Shown here piece after piece: positions 22,794 to 30,207 of a stretch of 41,170 nt of DNA. The translations under genes were made by a program, and so were the position numbers. Source of the stretch: Candidatus Saccharimonadota bacterium (GTDB lineage: Bacteria > Patescibacteriota > Saccharimonadia > Saccharimonadales > Saccharimonadaceae); assembly GCA_017545525.1 (NCBI GenBank), contig JAFWMT010000006.1:1-41170 (forward strand), written 5' to 3'. Within the stretch, counting starts at the first letter, position 1. The number at the start of each line of letters is the position of its first letter. The notes under the pieces are model-generated. The model saw only the letters and a program-made list of their open reading frames with translations, did no database searches and had not been told where the DNA came from.

Positions 22794-23394
22794 AATTTTT
22801 ACTGGCGATGACCGTATTCGCGCTAAAAAAGCCATCGAGGTTTATCTTGGCCAAGATTATGAAATTGTCGAAGGTAGCGAGCTTGAAGTCAATAGTCTTC
22901 CGAGTATTTTTCTCGGTAACTCACTTTTTTCCGAAACTCGTCATATTCTTATCCGCGACTTGAGCGTAAATAAACCAGCTTTCGATAAACTTCCCGATTA
23001 TCTAAATACTAATCATCAAGTTGCTCTTTTGGAACTAAAACTTGATAAACGTTCTAACGCCTATAAGCTTCTTAAGACAAAAGTTGAGATTAAAGAATTT
23101 GCTCTTCCCAAAAATCCGAATTTAAATCAAGTTTTTGACATTTACAGAACTGCGAAAACTAACGGTAAAAAGGCCGTCTCCATGCTCGAAACAATTAAAA
23201 ACGATGAAGACCCGATTATGTTTTTTGGTCTTATCGTCTCCCAGGCTATTAAAGACTATGCGAGAAAACAAGGTCCAAAAGAAAAGAGAGTCTTAAAAGA
23301 ACTCTCTAAATTAGATCTTGATTTAAAATCTACTTCTTTGCCGTCTTGGCTTTTGATTGAGTCTTTTTTGCTCCGGCTTTCTTCGTTAACTTGA
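22786..23394 (+). CDS. holA: Short DNA polymerase III delta-like subunit
   Basis: Probable clamp-loader delta subunit. The start MLKIFTGDDRIRAKKAIEVYLG matches the HolA beginning ('xYLLxGxDxxxxxExxxxxL'). The middle LPSIFLGNSLFSETRHILIRDLS corresponds to the 'PFFxxxRLVxVxN' strand, followed by VALLELKLDKRSNAYKLLK. The C-terminus WLLIESFLLRLSSL resembles the typical HolA end. At 202 residues it is far below the usual 330-345, missing most of the ATPase lid and collar regions. It is translationally coupled to mutM. Its last 65 nt are antisense to the end of rpsT. Confidence 0.75.
   Translation: MLKIFTGDDRIRAKKAIEVYLGQDYEIVEGSELEVNSLPSIFLGNSLFSETRHILIRDLSVNKPAFDKLPDYLNTNHQVALLELKLDKRSNAYKLLKTKVEIKEFALPKNPNLNQVFDIYRTAKTNGKKAVSMLETIKNDEDPIMFFGLIVSQAIKDYARKQGPKEKRVLKELSKLDLDLKSTSLPSWLLIESFLLRLSSLT
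23276..23307 (-). terminator. Terminator of rpsT, embedded in holA
   Basis: Minus strand: AGAGAGT, loop TCTTTTAAG, ACTCTCT (23307-23285), followed by a T-rich CTTTTCTTTT-like tract. It lies within the coding end of holA on the opposite strand. Confidence 0.6.
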
Positions 23395-23635
23395 CGCCCT
23401 TTGCCTTTAAGATTTCGTGCAATTTTGCTTTTCGTCTAGAAGCAGTGTTCTTCTTCATCAAATCTTTTTTTACAGCCTTATCATATTCAGACTGTGCCTT
23501 AGCTAAAGTTTCTGGCGTCGGATTCGCTTTAAAAGCCTTTAAAGCATCCTTGATGTCTTTCTTGATTTGTTGGTTATGCTCGGTTCGCTTTTCCGCTTGC
23601 CGTGCAGCCTTCTTGGCAGATTTAATAATCGGCAT
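23330..23635 (-). CDS. rpsT: 30S ribosomal protein S20
   Basis: Primary 16S rRNA-binding protein of the small subunit. The start is ATG 23635 (MPIIKSAKKAARQAEKRTEHNQ, the classic S20 beginning) with AGGAAG 4 nt upstream; the longer upstream frame includes the leader. The protein is 101 residues, with the S20 helices KKDIKDALKAFKANPTPETLAKAQSEYDKAVKK and HKN-like motif KKNTASRRKAKLH. It ends in a Lys/Ala-rich tail TKKAGAKKTQSKAKTAKK, about 12-15 residues longer than usual, which is antisense to the holA C-terminus. The S20 fold and length are otherwise normal. Confidence 0.95.
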   Translation of the reverse strand: MPIIKSAKKAARQAEKRTEHNQQIKKDIKDALKAFKANPTPETLAKAQSEYDKAVKKDLMKKNTASRRKAKLHEILKAKGVKLTKKAGAKKTQSKAKTAKK

Positions 23636-23674
23636 TTTCTTCCTATATAAATTAAAAATTAATGATTTTCGTTT

Positions 23675-23685
23675 ATTATACCTCA
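23675..23685 (-). promoter_or_regulatory. Extended -10 promoter of rpsT
   Basis: TGAGGTATAAT on the minus strand. The predicted start is near 23668, leaving a 33-nt leader with a Shine-Dalgarno. Confidence 0.6.
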
Positions 23686-23740
23686 TTTCTCTAGAAAAGT
23701 AAAGAGAAAACATCTTGCGGTTTTTTTAGGCTTATGGTAA

Positions 23741-23746
23741 TATAAT
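23741..23746 (+). promoter_or_regulatory. -10 box upstream of the DHH-like gene
   Basis: TATAAT preceded by TATGGTAA. The transcript should start near 23752, next to a 9-codon ORF (ATG 23751, TGA 23778-23780) that overlaps the main start at 23773. Confidence 0.5.
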
Positions 23747-23772
23747 AACTATGAAAGGTTCGATATTTTATC

Positions 23773-25731
23773 ATGCCTGACGACAATAATATAACTTTAC
23801 CTACTGTAGTTTCCGATCAGCCGGTTTCTGACCCGGTTGCTTCTGATTCTACATCTACCTCCGCCCCGACGTCCGCTTCGGATTTGGCATCCGTTTCTGA
23901 CCCAATATCCGTCCCGGAACCAACTGAACCTGAAATTCCATCCGAAAAGGAAGACAAATCTCTCCCTTCGGTCCCTACTCCGTCCGATTTACCTGATACT
24001 CCAGCATCCGACGTCGATGTTGCTCCGGCTATTCCTACGGCCACCGCTGATCCAGAAATCTATGCCGAAGTCGCCAGTAAAATTGGCGAGGCCCATAACG
24101 TTTTAATTGCCTTATCTAGTGACCCTTCGGTAGACGAAATGGCAGCAGCGATTGGCTTTTCGCTTTTCCTTGATCGTCTCGGGAAGCGTGCCACTGCAAT
24201 TTATTCCGGTTCTACTCCAAATGCTCTTGAATTCTTAAAACCTGAAGAGACTTTCGAATCTACTGCCGATACTCTCCAAGATTTTGTCATTGCTCTAAAT
24301 AAAGAAAAAGCCGACCATCTTCGCTATAAATTAGATGGCGATTATGTGAAGATTTATATTACTCCTTATCGTACTCGCATCTCCGAGGAAGATCTCGAAT
24401 TTTCTTATGGTGATTTCAACGTTGACTTAGTTGTCGCGCTTGATGTGACGAACGGTATTGATCTCGATTCCGCTCTTCGTGAACACGGTCGCATTATGCA
24501 TAGCGCCGTAATTATTAATGTTACAACCGGCAACCCAGGTAAATTTGGTGAAATTGAATGGAGTGATAAAAGTGCTAGCTCCGTCTCTGAAATGATTGCC
24601 AGGCTTCTTTATAGTATTAACAGTAAAGTTGCTATCGAAAAAGAAGAAGCAACTGCCTTCCTTACCGGTATTGTTGCCGCAACGAACCGCTTTTCTAATG
24701 CGAAAACCACTCCTGAAACTATGAAAATTGCCTCGCGCTTAATGGAATCGGGTGCGAACCAGCAACTTATTTCTAAAAACATCACTCCTGATATCGATAA
24801 CGAAATGTATTCGCTCTTAAGCCCAGTCGCCGAAAAACGCGATGATGATCCGACCAAACTTGATATCGAACATGGCAACGAAGAGGGAATTGACGAAACT
24901 AAAGAAGTTGACGCTACTGTAACTGAGAAAGATTCTACTTTGCTCGATGACTTAAAAGCTGCTGAAGCTAGCCTTGCTGCAGCTGGAGCTGAAACTACGC
25001 CAGATACAAGCAACCAGCCTATTCGCATTGAAGACGAACCAGCTCTTGAATCAACTTCCGAAACTACACCCGAAATTACTCCAATTTCAACTCCTGAGTT
25101 GAGCGCTGAACCAACCCCCGAACCAGCTCAAGAGGCTTCCGAATCAGGTTTAGAAACTCCTGCTTCTGATTCAGAATCTCCCGAATCTACACTTGAGCCG
25201 ACGTCTGGTTTAACTCCCGAGCTATCTTCCGAACCAGCTTCTGAACCTTCTACTGCAATGCCTGCCGAAGATGGATTTGCTAAACCAGAAAAAGTCATCC
25301 AGCCGCAAGAAGATTTTAACACCACTGTTGTTGCAGATGACGGCAGTGATAAATACGGCAAAATGTTAGAAGAAGCTCTCGCTAATTCAAACGGCACCCC
25401 TGCTTTCTCAGAAAACCCGACTTTTGGCAATCCTGCTTTAGCTAATGCTCCTGCCGTTTCATCCGCGCCGGAAATTAATGGTGTACCGGAAATGAATTAT
25501 ATGCCTCTTCCGGACGAGGAAATACTCCCGCCTCCGCCAGCTCCTCCAATTGATATGAATGGTGCTAGTGGACCGGCTGCCCCCGATTTTTCAAACGTAA
25601 CTCCAATTGAACCGGCTATGCCTGTAGTCGAGCCGACTCCAGAACCACTTGGACCTCAGCCTGCCATGCAAGACCAAGTTTACCAACCCCAAGCTTCTGA
25701 TCCAGGTGCCTTTAAAATCCCAGGTATGTAA
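23773..25731 (+). CDS. DHH-family phosphoesterase-like protein with degenerate active site and low-complexity arms
   Basis: A 652-residue protein in three parts. Residues 1-95 are rich in Ser, Pro, Asp and Glu. Residues about 95-370 resemble the DHH domain of NrnA/oligoribonuclease-PAP phosphatases (IGEAHNVLIALSSDPSVDEMAAAIGFSLFL, VVALDVTNGIDLDS, SVSEMIARLLY, AFLTGIVAATNRFSNAKTTPETM). Residues 370-652 are again low-complexity with many (S/T/E)P repeats and a Pro-rich end (LPPPPAPPIDMN). The metal ligands are lost: HxxPDGDA-like is SSDPSVDEMA and the DHH motif region reads IINVTTGNPG. It is therefore probably a non-catalytic binding protein. No signal peptide or membrane helix is seen. The Shine-Dalgarno GAAAGG is 14 nt upstream, a poor distance. 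tRNA-Asp follows. Confidence 0.75.
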   Translation: MPDDNNITLPTVVSDQPVSDPVASDSTSTSAPTSASDLASVSDPISVPEPTEPEIPSEKEDKSLPSVPTPSDLPDTPASDVDVAPAIPTATADPEIYAEVASKIGEAHNVLIALSSDPSVDEMAAAIGFSLFLDRLGKRATAIYSGSTPNALEFLKPEETFESTADTLQDFVIALNKEKADHLRYKLDGDYVKIYITPYRTRISEEDLEFSYGDFNVDLVVALDVTNGIDLDSALREHGRIMHSAVIINVTTGNPGKFGEIEWSDKSASSVSEMIARLLYSINSKVAIEKEEATAFLTGIVAATNRFSNAKTTPETMKIASRLMESGANQQLISKNITPDIDNEMYSLLSPVAEKRDDDPTKLDIEHGNEEGIDETKEVDATVTEKDSTLLDDLKAAEASLAAAGAETTPDTSNQPIRIEDEPALESTSETTPEITPISTPELSAEPTPEPAQEASESGLETPASDSESPESTLEPTSGLTPELSSEPASEPSTAMPAEDGFAKPEKVIQPQEDFNTTVVADDGSDKYGKMLEEALANSNGTPAFSENPTFGNPALANAPAVSSAPEINGVPEMNYMPLPDEEILPPPPAPPIDMNGASGPAAPDFSNVTPIEPAMPVVEPTPEPLGPQPAMQDQVYQPQASDPGAFKIPGM

Positions 25732-25757
25732 ATCTTGATTTTCTCCCAAAAGTACGC

Positions 25758-25763
25758 TATAAT
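25758..25763 (+). promoter_or_regulatory. -10 box of tRNA-Asp
   Basis: TATAAT preceded by GTACGC. The predicted start near 25770 is about 5 nt before the mature 5' end. Confidence 0.55.
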
Positions 25764-25774
25764 AATATGGTAGT

Positions 25775-25851
25775 GGATTCGTAGCTCAGTTGGTTAGAGC
25801 GCTGCCCTGTCACGGCAGAGGTCGCGAGTTCGAGTCTCGTCGGATCCGCCA
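25775..25851 (+). tRNA. tRNA-Asp, anticodon GUC
   Basis: Acceptor GGATTCG pairs with CGGATCC (one U-G). The D-arm is GCTC/GAGC, the anticodon arm CTGCC-CTGTCAC-GGCAG with anticodon GUC, the T-arm GCGAG-TTCGAGT-CTCGT, the discriminator G, and CCA is encoded. The 77-nt cloverleaf is complete. Confidence 0.95.
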
Positions 25852-25899
25852 TTTTTGTTGTACAAAAATATCAAAAAGCAAGACATCGTGCTCCGCATT

Positions 25900-25919
25900 G
25901 AGTCTCGTCGGATTCGCCA
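25900..25919 (+). repeat. Repeated 3' end of tRNA-Asp (tRNA fragment)
   Basis: Twenty nt (GAGTCTCGTCGGATTCGCCA) match the tRNA's 3' end at 25832-25851 with one change (C to T), 68 nt downstream. The preceding bases do not form a T-arm, so it is not a tRNA. It parallels the tRNA-Arg fragment at 4526-4546. Confidence 0.75.
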
Positions 25920-25953
25920 TAATAATTATGTAGGCCTATAAGGCTTATTTTTA

Positions 25954-25982
25954 TTGACTTTCATCTTTAAACTATATATTAT
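25954..25982 (+). promoter_or_regulatory. Promoter of the MBL-fold surface protein
   Basis: TTGACT (25954-25959), 17 nt, TATTAT (25977-25982). The leader is about 21 nt and contains GAAAGG. Confidence 0.6.
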
Positions 25983-26009
25983 ATATAGTAGAAAGGTCAT
26001 CAAATTAAC

Positions 26010-29000
26010 GTGAAAAATAGAAATCCTCATGGTTTTAGACATCATCTAAACCTATTTATCATATTGATTATTATTTTAACTGGTTTCATCCCGACTATAA
26101 TTTTATCTAGCAACGAGAAAACCTTCGCCGACGATACTAACCAAAATTCAGTCGAAGTACGTTTTCTAAACTCCCAACTGAATCCAGCTTATTCTATCGA
26201 TCAAAAAGGCAACGAGGCAAACATTATTAAGACCTTAGATAATAAATATGTCTTGATTGACACCGGGAATAAAAACGAAAGAATTCAAAAGTTAATCAAA
26301 GATACCTTAAGCGAATATCAAAACGGCAAAAAAGGTGGTTCAGTTGTTATAGACTATCTCATTGTTTCTCACCTAGATGGCGATCACTACGGCAATGCTG
26401 CCGCTATAATCCAAGACAAAGATGTTAAAGTAAAAAACGTTGCAATAAAATATGAAGGTAGATTAATCCCATACCAGCCTAGCCGAAAAACCGCCTATGA
26501 TAGTATTATCAGCGCAGCTAAAGCCGAAAAGGCTAACATTTATACTAACGCTACTAAATATAAAGTTGATGGTGAAGCTATTCAGAATTATGCCAATTAT
26601 AAAAAAATGAATGCTGAAGGAACCGGTAACGCTGAGATATCAGTAGGGAAATATCTAAAACTCTATTTTTACAATACTAGAGATGTCTACAGCGATGTAG
26701 CGAATTGTGATAATGCTTATGTTCTAAATTTCATTAGGTACACAGGTCAATTTAACGAGAGTAATTTTCTTAAAGATTCCGACGGCTATTATCTTCGTCT
26801 TAATAATTCCAGCGGTAATTACCCAAATATTAAATATGAAAAAACCAAAAAACTTGAAAAAAGCGCTGAATACACCTTCAATACTTTCTACTACGCTACC
26901 ATGAAGAAAAATGGAGAATGGCGTGAGTCAAACACTTGTCTATCTAATGGTAATTCGTACGTAGTTCTCGCAGAAGTTAGAACCAATACTAGCAGTAAAT
27001 ATATCTATTTCGCAAACGATATCGATAATTATGGTTACGATCTTTTGCCAACCAAAGAAAAAGTCGTATATTATAGTGCAAAACAAAACAAAGAAGTTAC
27101 CTTAAAGAATCACGAAGTTTACGGTAACAGTTACCGTAGATTTACTACTCATAACGCTGATGAAATTTATGGATATAAAGGCTTTGATGGTGTGACTTTT
27201 AAGAAAGGAACCTCTAATAAAGTTTATTCTGAAACTCGTGCAGCCCTAGAAGTAGCAGATAGATTAGGCAGTGATTTAAATAACATTGTAATTTATCAAG
27301 CCTCTCATCACGGTGGCAATAGCGCCCCTGACGCAATTAAGGCGCTTAATCTCAATCGCGCCGGTGTCTATGTTGTAGCTAATCGGCGTGGTGTTACAAC
27401 TAATGCCGCAAATTTCTCCACCACTCGTTTCTATTATTATGATTTTACTTTTGACGGTAACGGACCTAAATATTTCAAAACTAGCCAGAACCAAGGTAAC
27501 GGTGTTTTCTGTGCTATCTCTAAAGCCGGAGTGACTAAATGTAGTTATAAAGAAATCAAGACCAACACTCTTTCTTACAACTTAAACGGTGGGACGGGTT
27601 CTTTCCCGGCACAATCTTGTATAGGCGTCAGCGGCTGTAAAATTAAAATCCCCGACGCTAAACCAATTAGGAACGGTTATAATTTCCTCGGCTGGGCGAA
27701 GGAAGCTTCTTCCACTTCGGGCATTTATCAGAGTAATAAAAAAATTCTTATTGCAGAAAATACAACTCTCTATGCCATCTGGGCCCCAATTTATACTTTG
27801 TCTTATGACGCTAACGGTGGCAACAATGCTCCAACTAGTCAAACTTGTTCTCCTAAAACAGCCGATGGTAACTGTAAACTCACTATAGCCGACGCTAACC
27901 CTACGCGTACTTCTCATATCTTCCTAGGATGGGGAACTAAACCCGATGCCACTTCCGCTTCATATCAAGCAGGCAAGACCATCAAACTAAAATCTAATAC
28001 CACCCTCTACGCTATCTGGAAACAAGTTATTAATGTTAATACTTCAGTTAATGGCGAAGGCGGCACCATCTCGTCATCTTTAACCAATATCCAAGTTGGC
28101 CAAGAATTCACCATTACCTTTAAGCCTAAATCAGGCTATGAAATTGACAACGTCAAGGTTAATAATAGTATCGTAGCGATATCTAACAATAAACTAACTT
28201 TGACCGCTAGCACCGAAGATTTGAACATCGTAGTTACATATAAGCTCATGGATATTCCGCCTGAACCAGAAATTTACAACACTTATTCTGTTTACTTCAG
28301 CTCTAATAACGGCGGAACTGGTTTCCCTGAGACAGTGCAGTGCACTACCTCATCGGAAAACTCGACCACATGTCAGATCACTATACCATCTAGCATCCCA
28401 ACCCGTGATGGTTATGTATTCCTAGGCTATAACGCTTCTACAGATTTAAATCATGCCACTTATTTGCCGGGCAATACCTATAATATTTCCCAAGATTTAT
28501 ATCTCTTAGGTGTTTGGGCCCCAATTTACACTTTATCTTATAACATTAACGGCGGTGAAGGTTCTTTCGCTCCTCAGACTTGCCATCCAGAAAACTCCAT
28601 CTCGGATTCTTGCAGTGTTAATCTTAGCTCAGAACAGCCAACTCTAACCGGAAAAGAATTTTTCGGTTGGTCAACTAGTGAATACGCTGAATCACCAGAT
28701 TACTCACCAGGAGCATCGTTTACCTTTACTCCAGGTGTTTATAATGAAACGCTATATGCAGTTTGGAGCAAAGGCGAAGTCGAATGGCAACAAGCCCAAG
28801 ATTATGTTATTAACTCCGATGTCGATTCAATTGTAGAAATTAGTTATCCATCAGAAGCGCTTGAGTCCGTGGAAATCGATGGTAATAAAGTAGAAGAGTC
28901 TAATTACGAAGTAAATTCGGAAGATACAGTTATCTCAATTCCAAGTCAATTTATGGACACATTACCTACCGGTTCACATACTCTAACTGCTCATTACTCT

Positions 29001-29282
29001 AGCGGAGTCAGCATCAGCACTACATTCTCAGTATCACCTGCTGGCGAATCAGAAGATATTGTAGCTGACGAGACTTGTGCCACTAACCCTAACGCTGAAG
29101 GATGTCAGGAACTTCCAAATACTGGTCCAGCCGAGATTATTATGGCCGTCGTCATTGTTTCATGTATCGGGTTTATTGGCTATCGTTTCTATCGTACCAA
29201 TCAAACTTTAAGCAAAGTAGAAAATTTCGTATCTGGCAGAAAATTTAAGTCAACAAAATCTCATAAGAAAAATCACAAATAG
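26010..29282 (+). CDS. Secreted metallo-beta-lactamase-fold protein with InlB-type repeats and LPNTG anchor
   Basis: A 1090-residue surface protein starting at GTG. Residues 1-40 are a signal sequence (NLFIILIIILTGFIPTIILSS). Residues about 47-495 form a ComEC-like MBL domain: VLIDTGN, then SHLDGDHYGN with metal-binding His121/Asp125/His126, and QASHHGGNSA with His433/His434 near its end. Four InlB/Listeria-Bacteroides B-repeats follow (about 515-593, 594-672, 752-835, 836-915), each ending in a (L)YAIW/GVW/YAVW strand. A different beta domain (VNTSVNGEGGTISSS) separates repeats 2 and 3. Each repeat carries its own Cys pair. After a linker come LPNTG (1035-1039), a hydrophobic helix and a basic tail. 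Free-standing ComEC-type MBL domains are known in secreted nucleases and phosphodiesterases, so DNA or RNA uptake is a reasonable guess but not shown. Confidence 0.85.
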   Translation: MKNRNPHGFRHHLNLFIILIIILTGFIPTIILSSNEKTFADDTNQNSVEVRFLNSQLNPAYSIDQKGNEANIIKTLDNKYVLIDTGNKNERIQKLIKDTLSEYQNGKKGGSVVIDYLIVSHLDGDHYGNAAAIIQDKDVKVKNVAIKYEGRLIPYQPSRKTAYDSIISAAKAEKANIYTNATKYKVDGEAIQNYANYKKMNAEGTGNAEISVGKYLKLYFYNTRDVYSDVANCDNAYVLNFIRYTGQFNESNFLKDSDGYYLRLNNSSGNYPNIKYEKTKKLEKSAEYTFNTFYYATMKKNGEWRESNTCLSNGNSYVVLAEVRTNTSSKYIYFANDIDNYGYDLLPTKEKVVYYSAKQNKEVTLKNHEVYGNSYRRFTTHNADEIYGYKGFDGVTFKKGTSNKVYSETRAALEVADRLGSDLNNIVIYQASHHGGNSAPDAIKALNLNRAGVYVVANRRGVTTNAANFSTTRFYYYDFTFDGNGPKYFKTSQNQGNGVFCAISKAGVTKCSYKEIKTNTLSYNLNGGTGSFPAQSCIGVSGCKIKIPDAKPIRNGYNFLGWAKEASSTSGIYQSNKKILIAENTTLYAIWAPIYTLSYDANGGNNAPTSQTCSPKTADGNCKLTIADANPTRTSHIFLGWGTKPDATSASYQAGKTIKLKSNTTLYAIWKQVINVNTSVNGEGGTISSSLTNIQVGQEFTITFKPKSGYEIDNVKVNNSIVAISNNKLTLTASTEDLNIVVTYKLMDIPPEPEIYNTYSVYFSSNNGGTGFPETVQCTTSSENSTTCQITIPSSIPTRDGYVFLGYNASTDLNHATYLPGNTYNISQDLYLLGVWAPIYTLSYNINGGEGSFAPQTCHPENSISDSCSVNLSSEQPTLTGKEFFGWSTSEYAESPDYSPGASFTFTPGVYNETLYAVWSKGEVEWQQAQDYVINSDVDSIVEISYPSEALESVEIDGNKVEESNYEVNSEDTVISIPSQFMDTLPTGSHTLTAHYSSGVSISTTFSVSPAGESEDIVADETCATNPNAEGCQELPNTGPAEIIMAVVIVSCIGFIGYRFYRTNQTLSKVENFVSGRKFKSTKSHKKNHK

Positions 29283-29308
29283 CATCCTTCTTGTAATCTA
29301 TAAAAGAG

Positions 29309-29319
29309 TATGGTATAAT
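29309..29319 (+). promoter_or_regulatory. Extended -10 promoter of rpsU
   Basis: TATGGTATAAT, 10 nt before the ATG. The predicted leader is 4 nt. Confidence 0.6.
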
Positions 29320-29329
29320 TAGAAGCAAT

Positions 29330-29548
29330 ATGGCTATAAAAGTTACAAGAAAAGACCAGGGAGAAGCTAACGAGAATATTATTCGTCGCTTTAACCGTAA
29401 AGTCCTCCAGAGTGGCATGATGCCCCTAAAGAAGTCGCAAATGCGTTTTTCTAAACCAATTTCGAAGCGTGAGCGTAGATTGAAAGCAATTATCCGCGAA
29501 GCTCGTAAGGCTGAAAAAACCGAGCGAATCAAACTAGGACTTAAATAA
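29330..29548 (+). CDS. rpsU: 30S ribosomal protein S21
   Basis: Small basic ribosomal protein near the mRNA exit/anti-Shine-Dalgarno region of the 30S subunit. The 72 residues fit bS21: a strand-like start MAIKVTRKDQGEANENIIRRFNRKVLQSG ('xxVxxxEnExxdxALRRFKRxxxxxG'), then the arginine/lysine-rich helix REARKAEKTERIKLGL. In many bacteria rpsU heads the rpsU-dnaG-rpoD operon; here it is 18 kb away from dnaG-rpoD with its own promoter and terminator. Confidence 0.88.
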   Translation: MAIKVTRKDQGEANENIIRRFNRKVLQSGMMPLKKSQMRFSKPISKRERRLKAIIREARKAEKTERIKLGLK

Positions 29549-29574
29549 AAAATCTCCCGGAAGGGAGATTTTTT
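29547..29574 (+). terminator. Intrinsic terminator of rpsU
   Basis: AAAAAATCTCCC, loop GGAA, GGGAGATTTTTT: a perfect 12-bp stem ending in T6, starting inside the stop codon of rpsU. It is near-symmetric and could act on both strands. Confidence 0.9.
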
Positions 29575-29584
29575 CATCTTCTGT

Positions 29585-29595
29585 TATGGTATAAT
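29585..29595 (+). promoter_or_regulatory. Extended -10 promoter of adk-map
   Basis: TATGGTATAAT. The predicted +1 near 29602 is the first A of the AAGGAG Shine-Dalgarno (29602-29607), so the leader is only about 12 nt. Confidence 0.6.
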
Positions 29596-29613
29596 GAAGA
29601 AAAGGAGTTATTT

Positions 29614-30207
29614 ATGATCATATTATTCGGCTTGGCAGGTTCAGGGAAGGGGACCCAAGGCAAAGCTTTATCTGAAATTTTCGGTTGGCGCTGGCTTTCA
29701 GTTGGTGAGGCTATTCGCGAAACCGGCGATTATGAAGAAATTATCAATAAAGGCGGGCTTATTCCTGACGAAGACGTAATTAAATTAATGAATAAACAAA
29801 TTGAAAAAGCCGAAGCTGAAGGTTTTGATGTTATTTTGGATGGTTATCCTAGAGATAAGGCCCAAGCCGAATATATTACTGAAAACATGGCCGACAAAAT
29901 TGACGGCGCCATTATCCTTGATGTCCCGAAGGAAGAGCTGTATGATCGCCTCGCATTGCGTGGTCGTGACGATGACAAAGAAAAAGCAAGCATCGATCGT
30001 CGCTTTGAGATTTTTGAACAAAATATTTGTTCAATTTTACCTCTGTTAGAAGGAAAAAATATTCCAATCCAGCACGTTGACGGCGTTGGCAAAATTGAAG
30101 AAGTGACTGGACGATTGGTCGAAGTAGTAAAAGAAATGAATCCCAACGCGACTGAACAAACTACGGATGTTAATGGTGGAGAAATCGAAAAAAGTTATGG
30201 TGAATAA
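29614..30207 (+). CDS. adk: Adenylate kinase
   Basis: Interconverts ATP, ADP and AMP. The P-loop is GLAGSGKGT at residues 6-14. Other motifs are the NMP-binding WLSVGEAIRE, GGLIPDEDVIKLM (family 'G.lVPDeiv'), DVILDGYPRDKAQAE (family 'fILDGFPRt.aQAe') and the lid Arg segment RLALRGRDDD with downstream IDRRF. The lid is the short type without zinc cysteines, so this is the short form (197 residues including a tail of about 20 residues, PNATEQTTDVNGGEIEKSYGE, not found in most Adk). Strong AAGGAG before the ATG. The 3' end overlaps map. Confidence 0.95.
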   Translation: MIILFGLAGSGKGTQGKALSEIFGWRWLSVGEAIRETGDYEEIINKGGLIPDEDVIKLMNKQIEKAEAEGFDVILDGYPRDKAQAEYITENMADKIDGAIILDVPKEELYDRLALRGRDDDKEKASIDRRFEIFEQNICSILPLLEGKNIPIQHVDGVGKIEEVTGRLVEVVKEMNPNATEQTTDVNGGEIEKSYGE

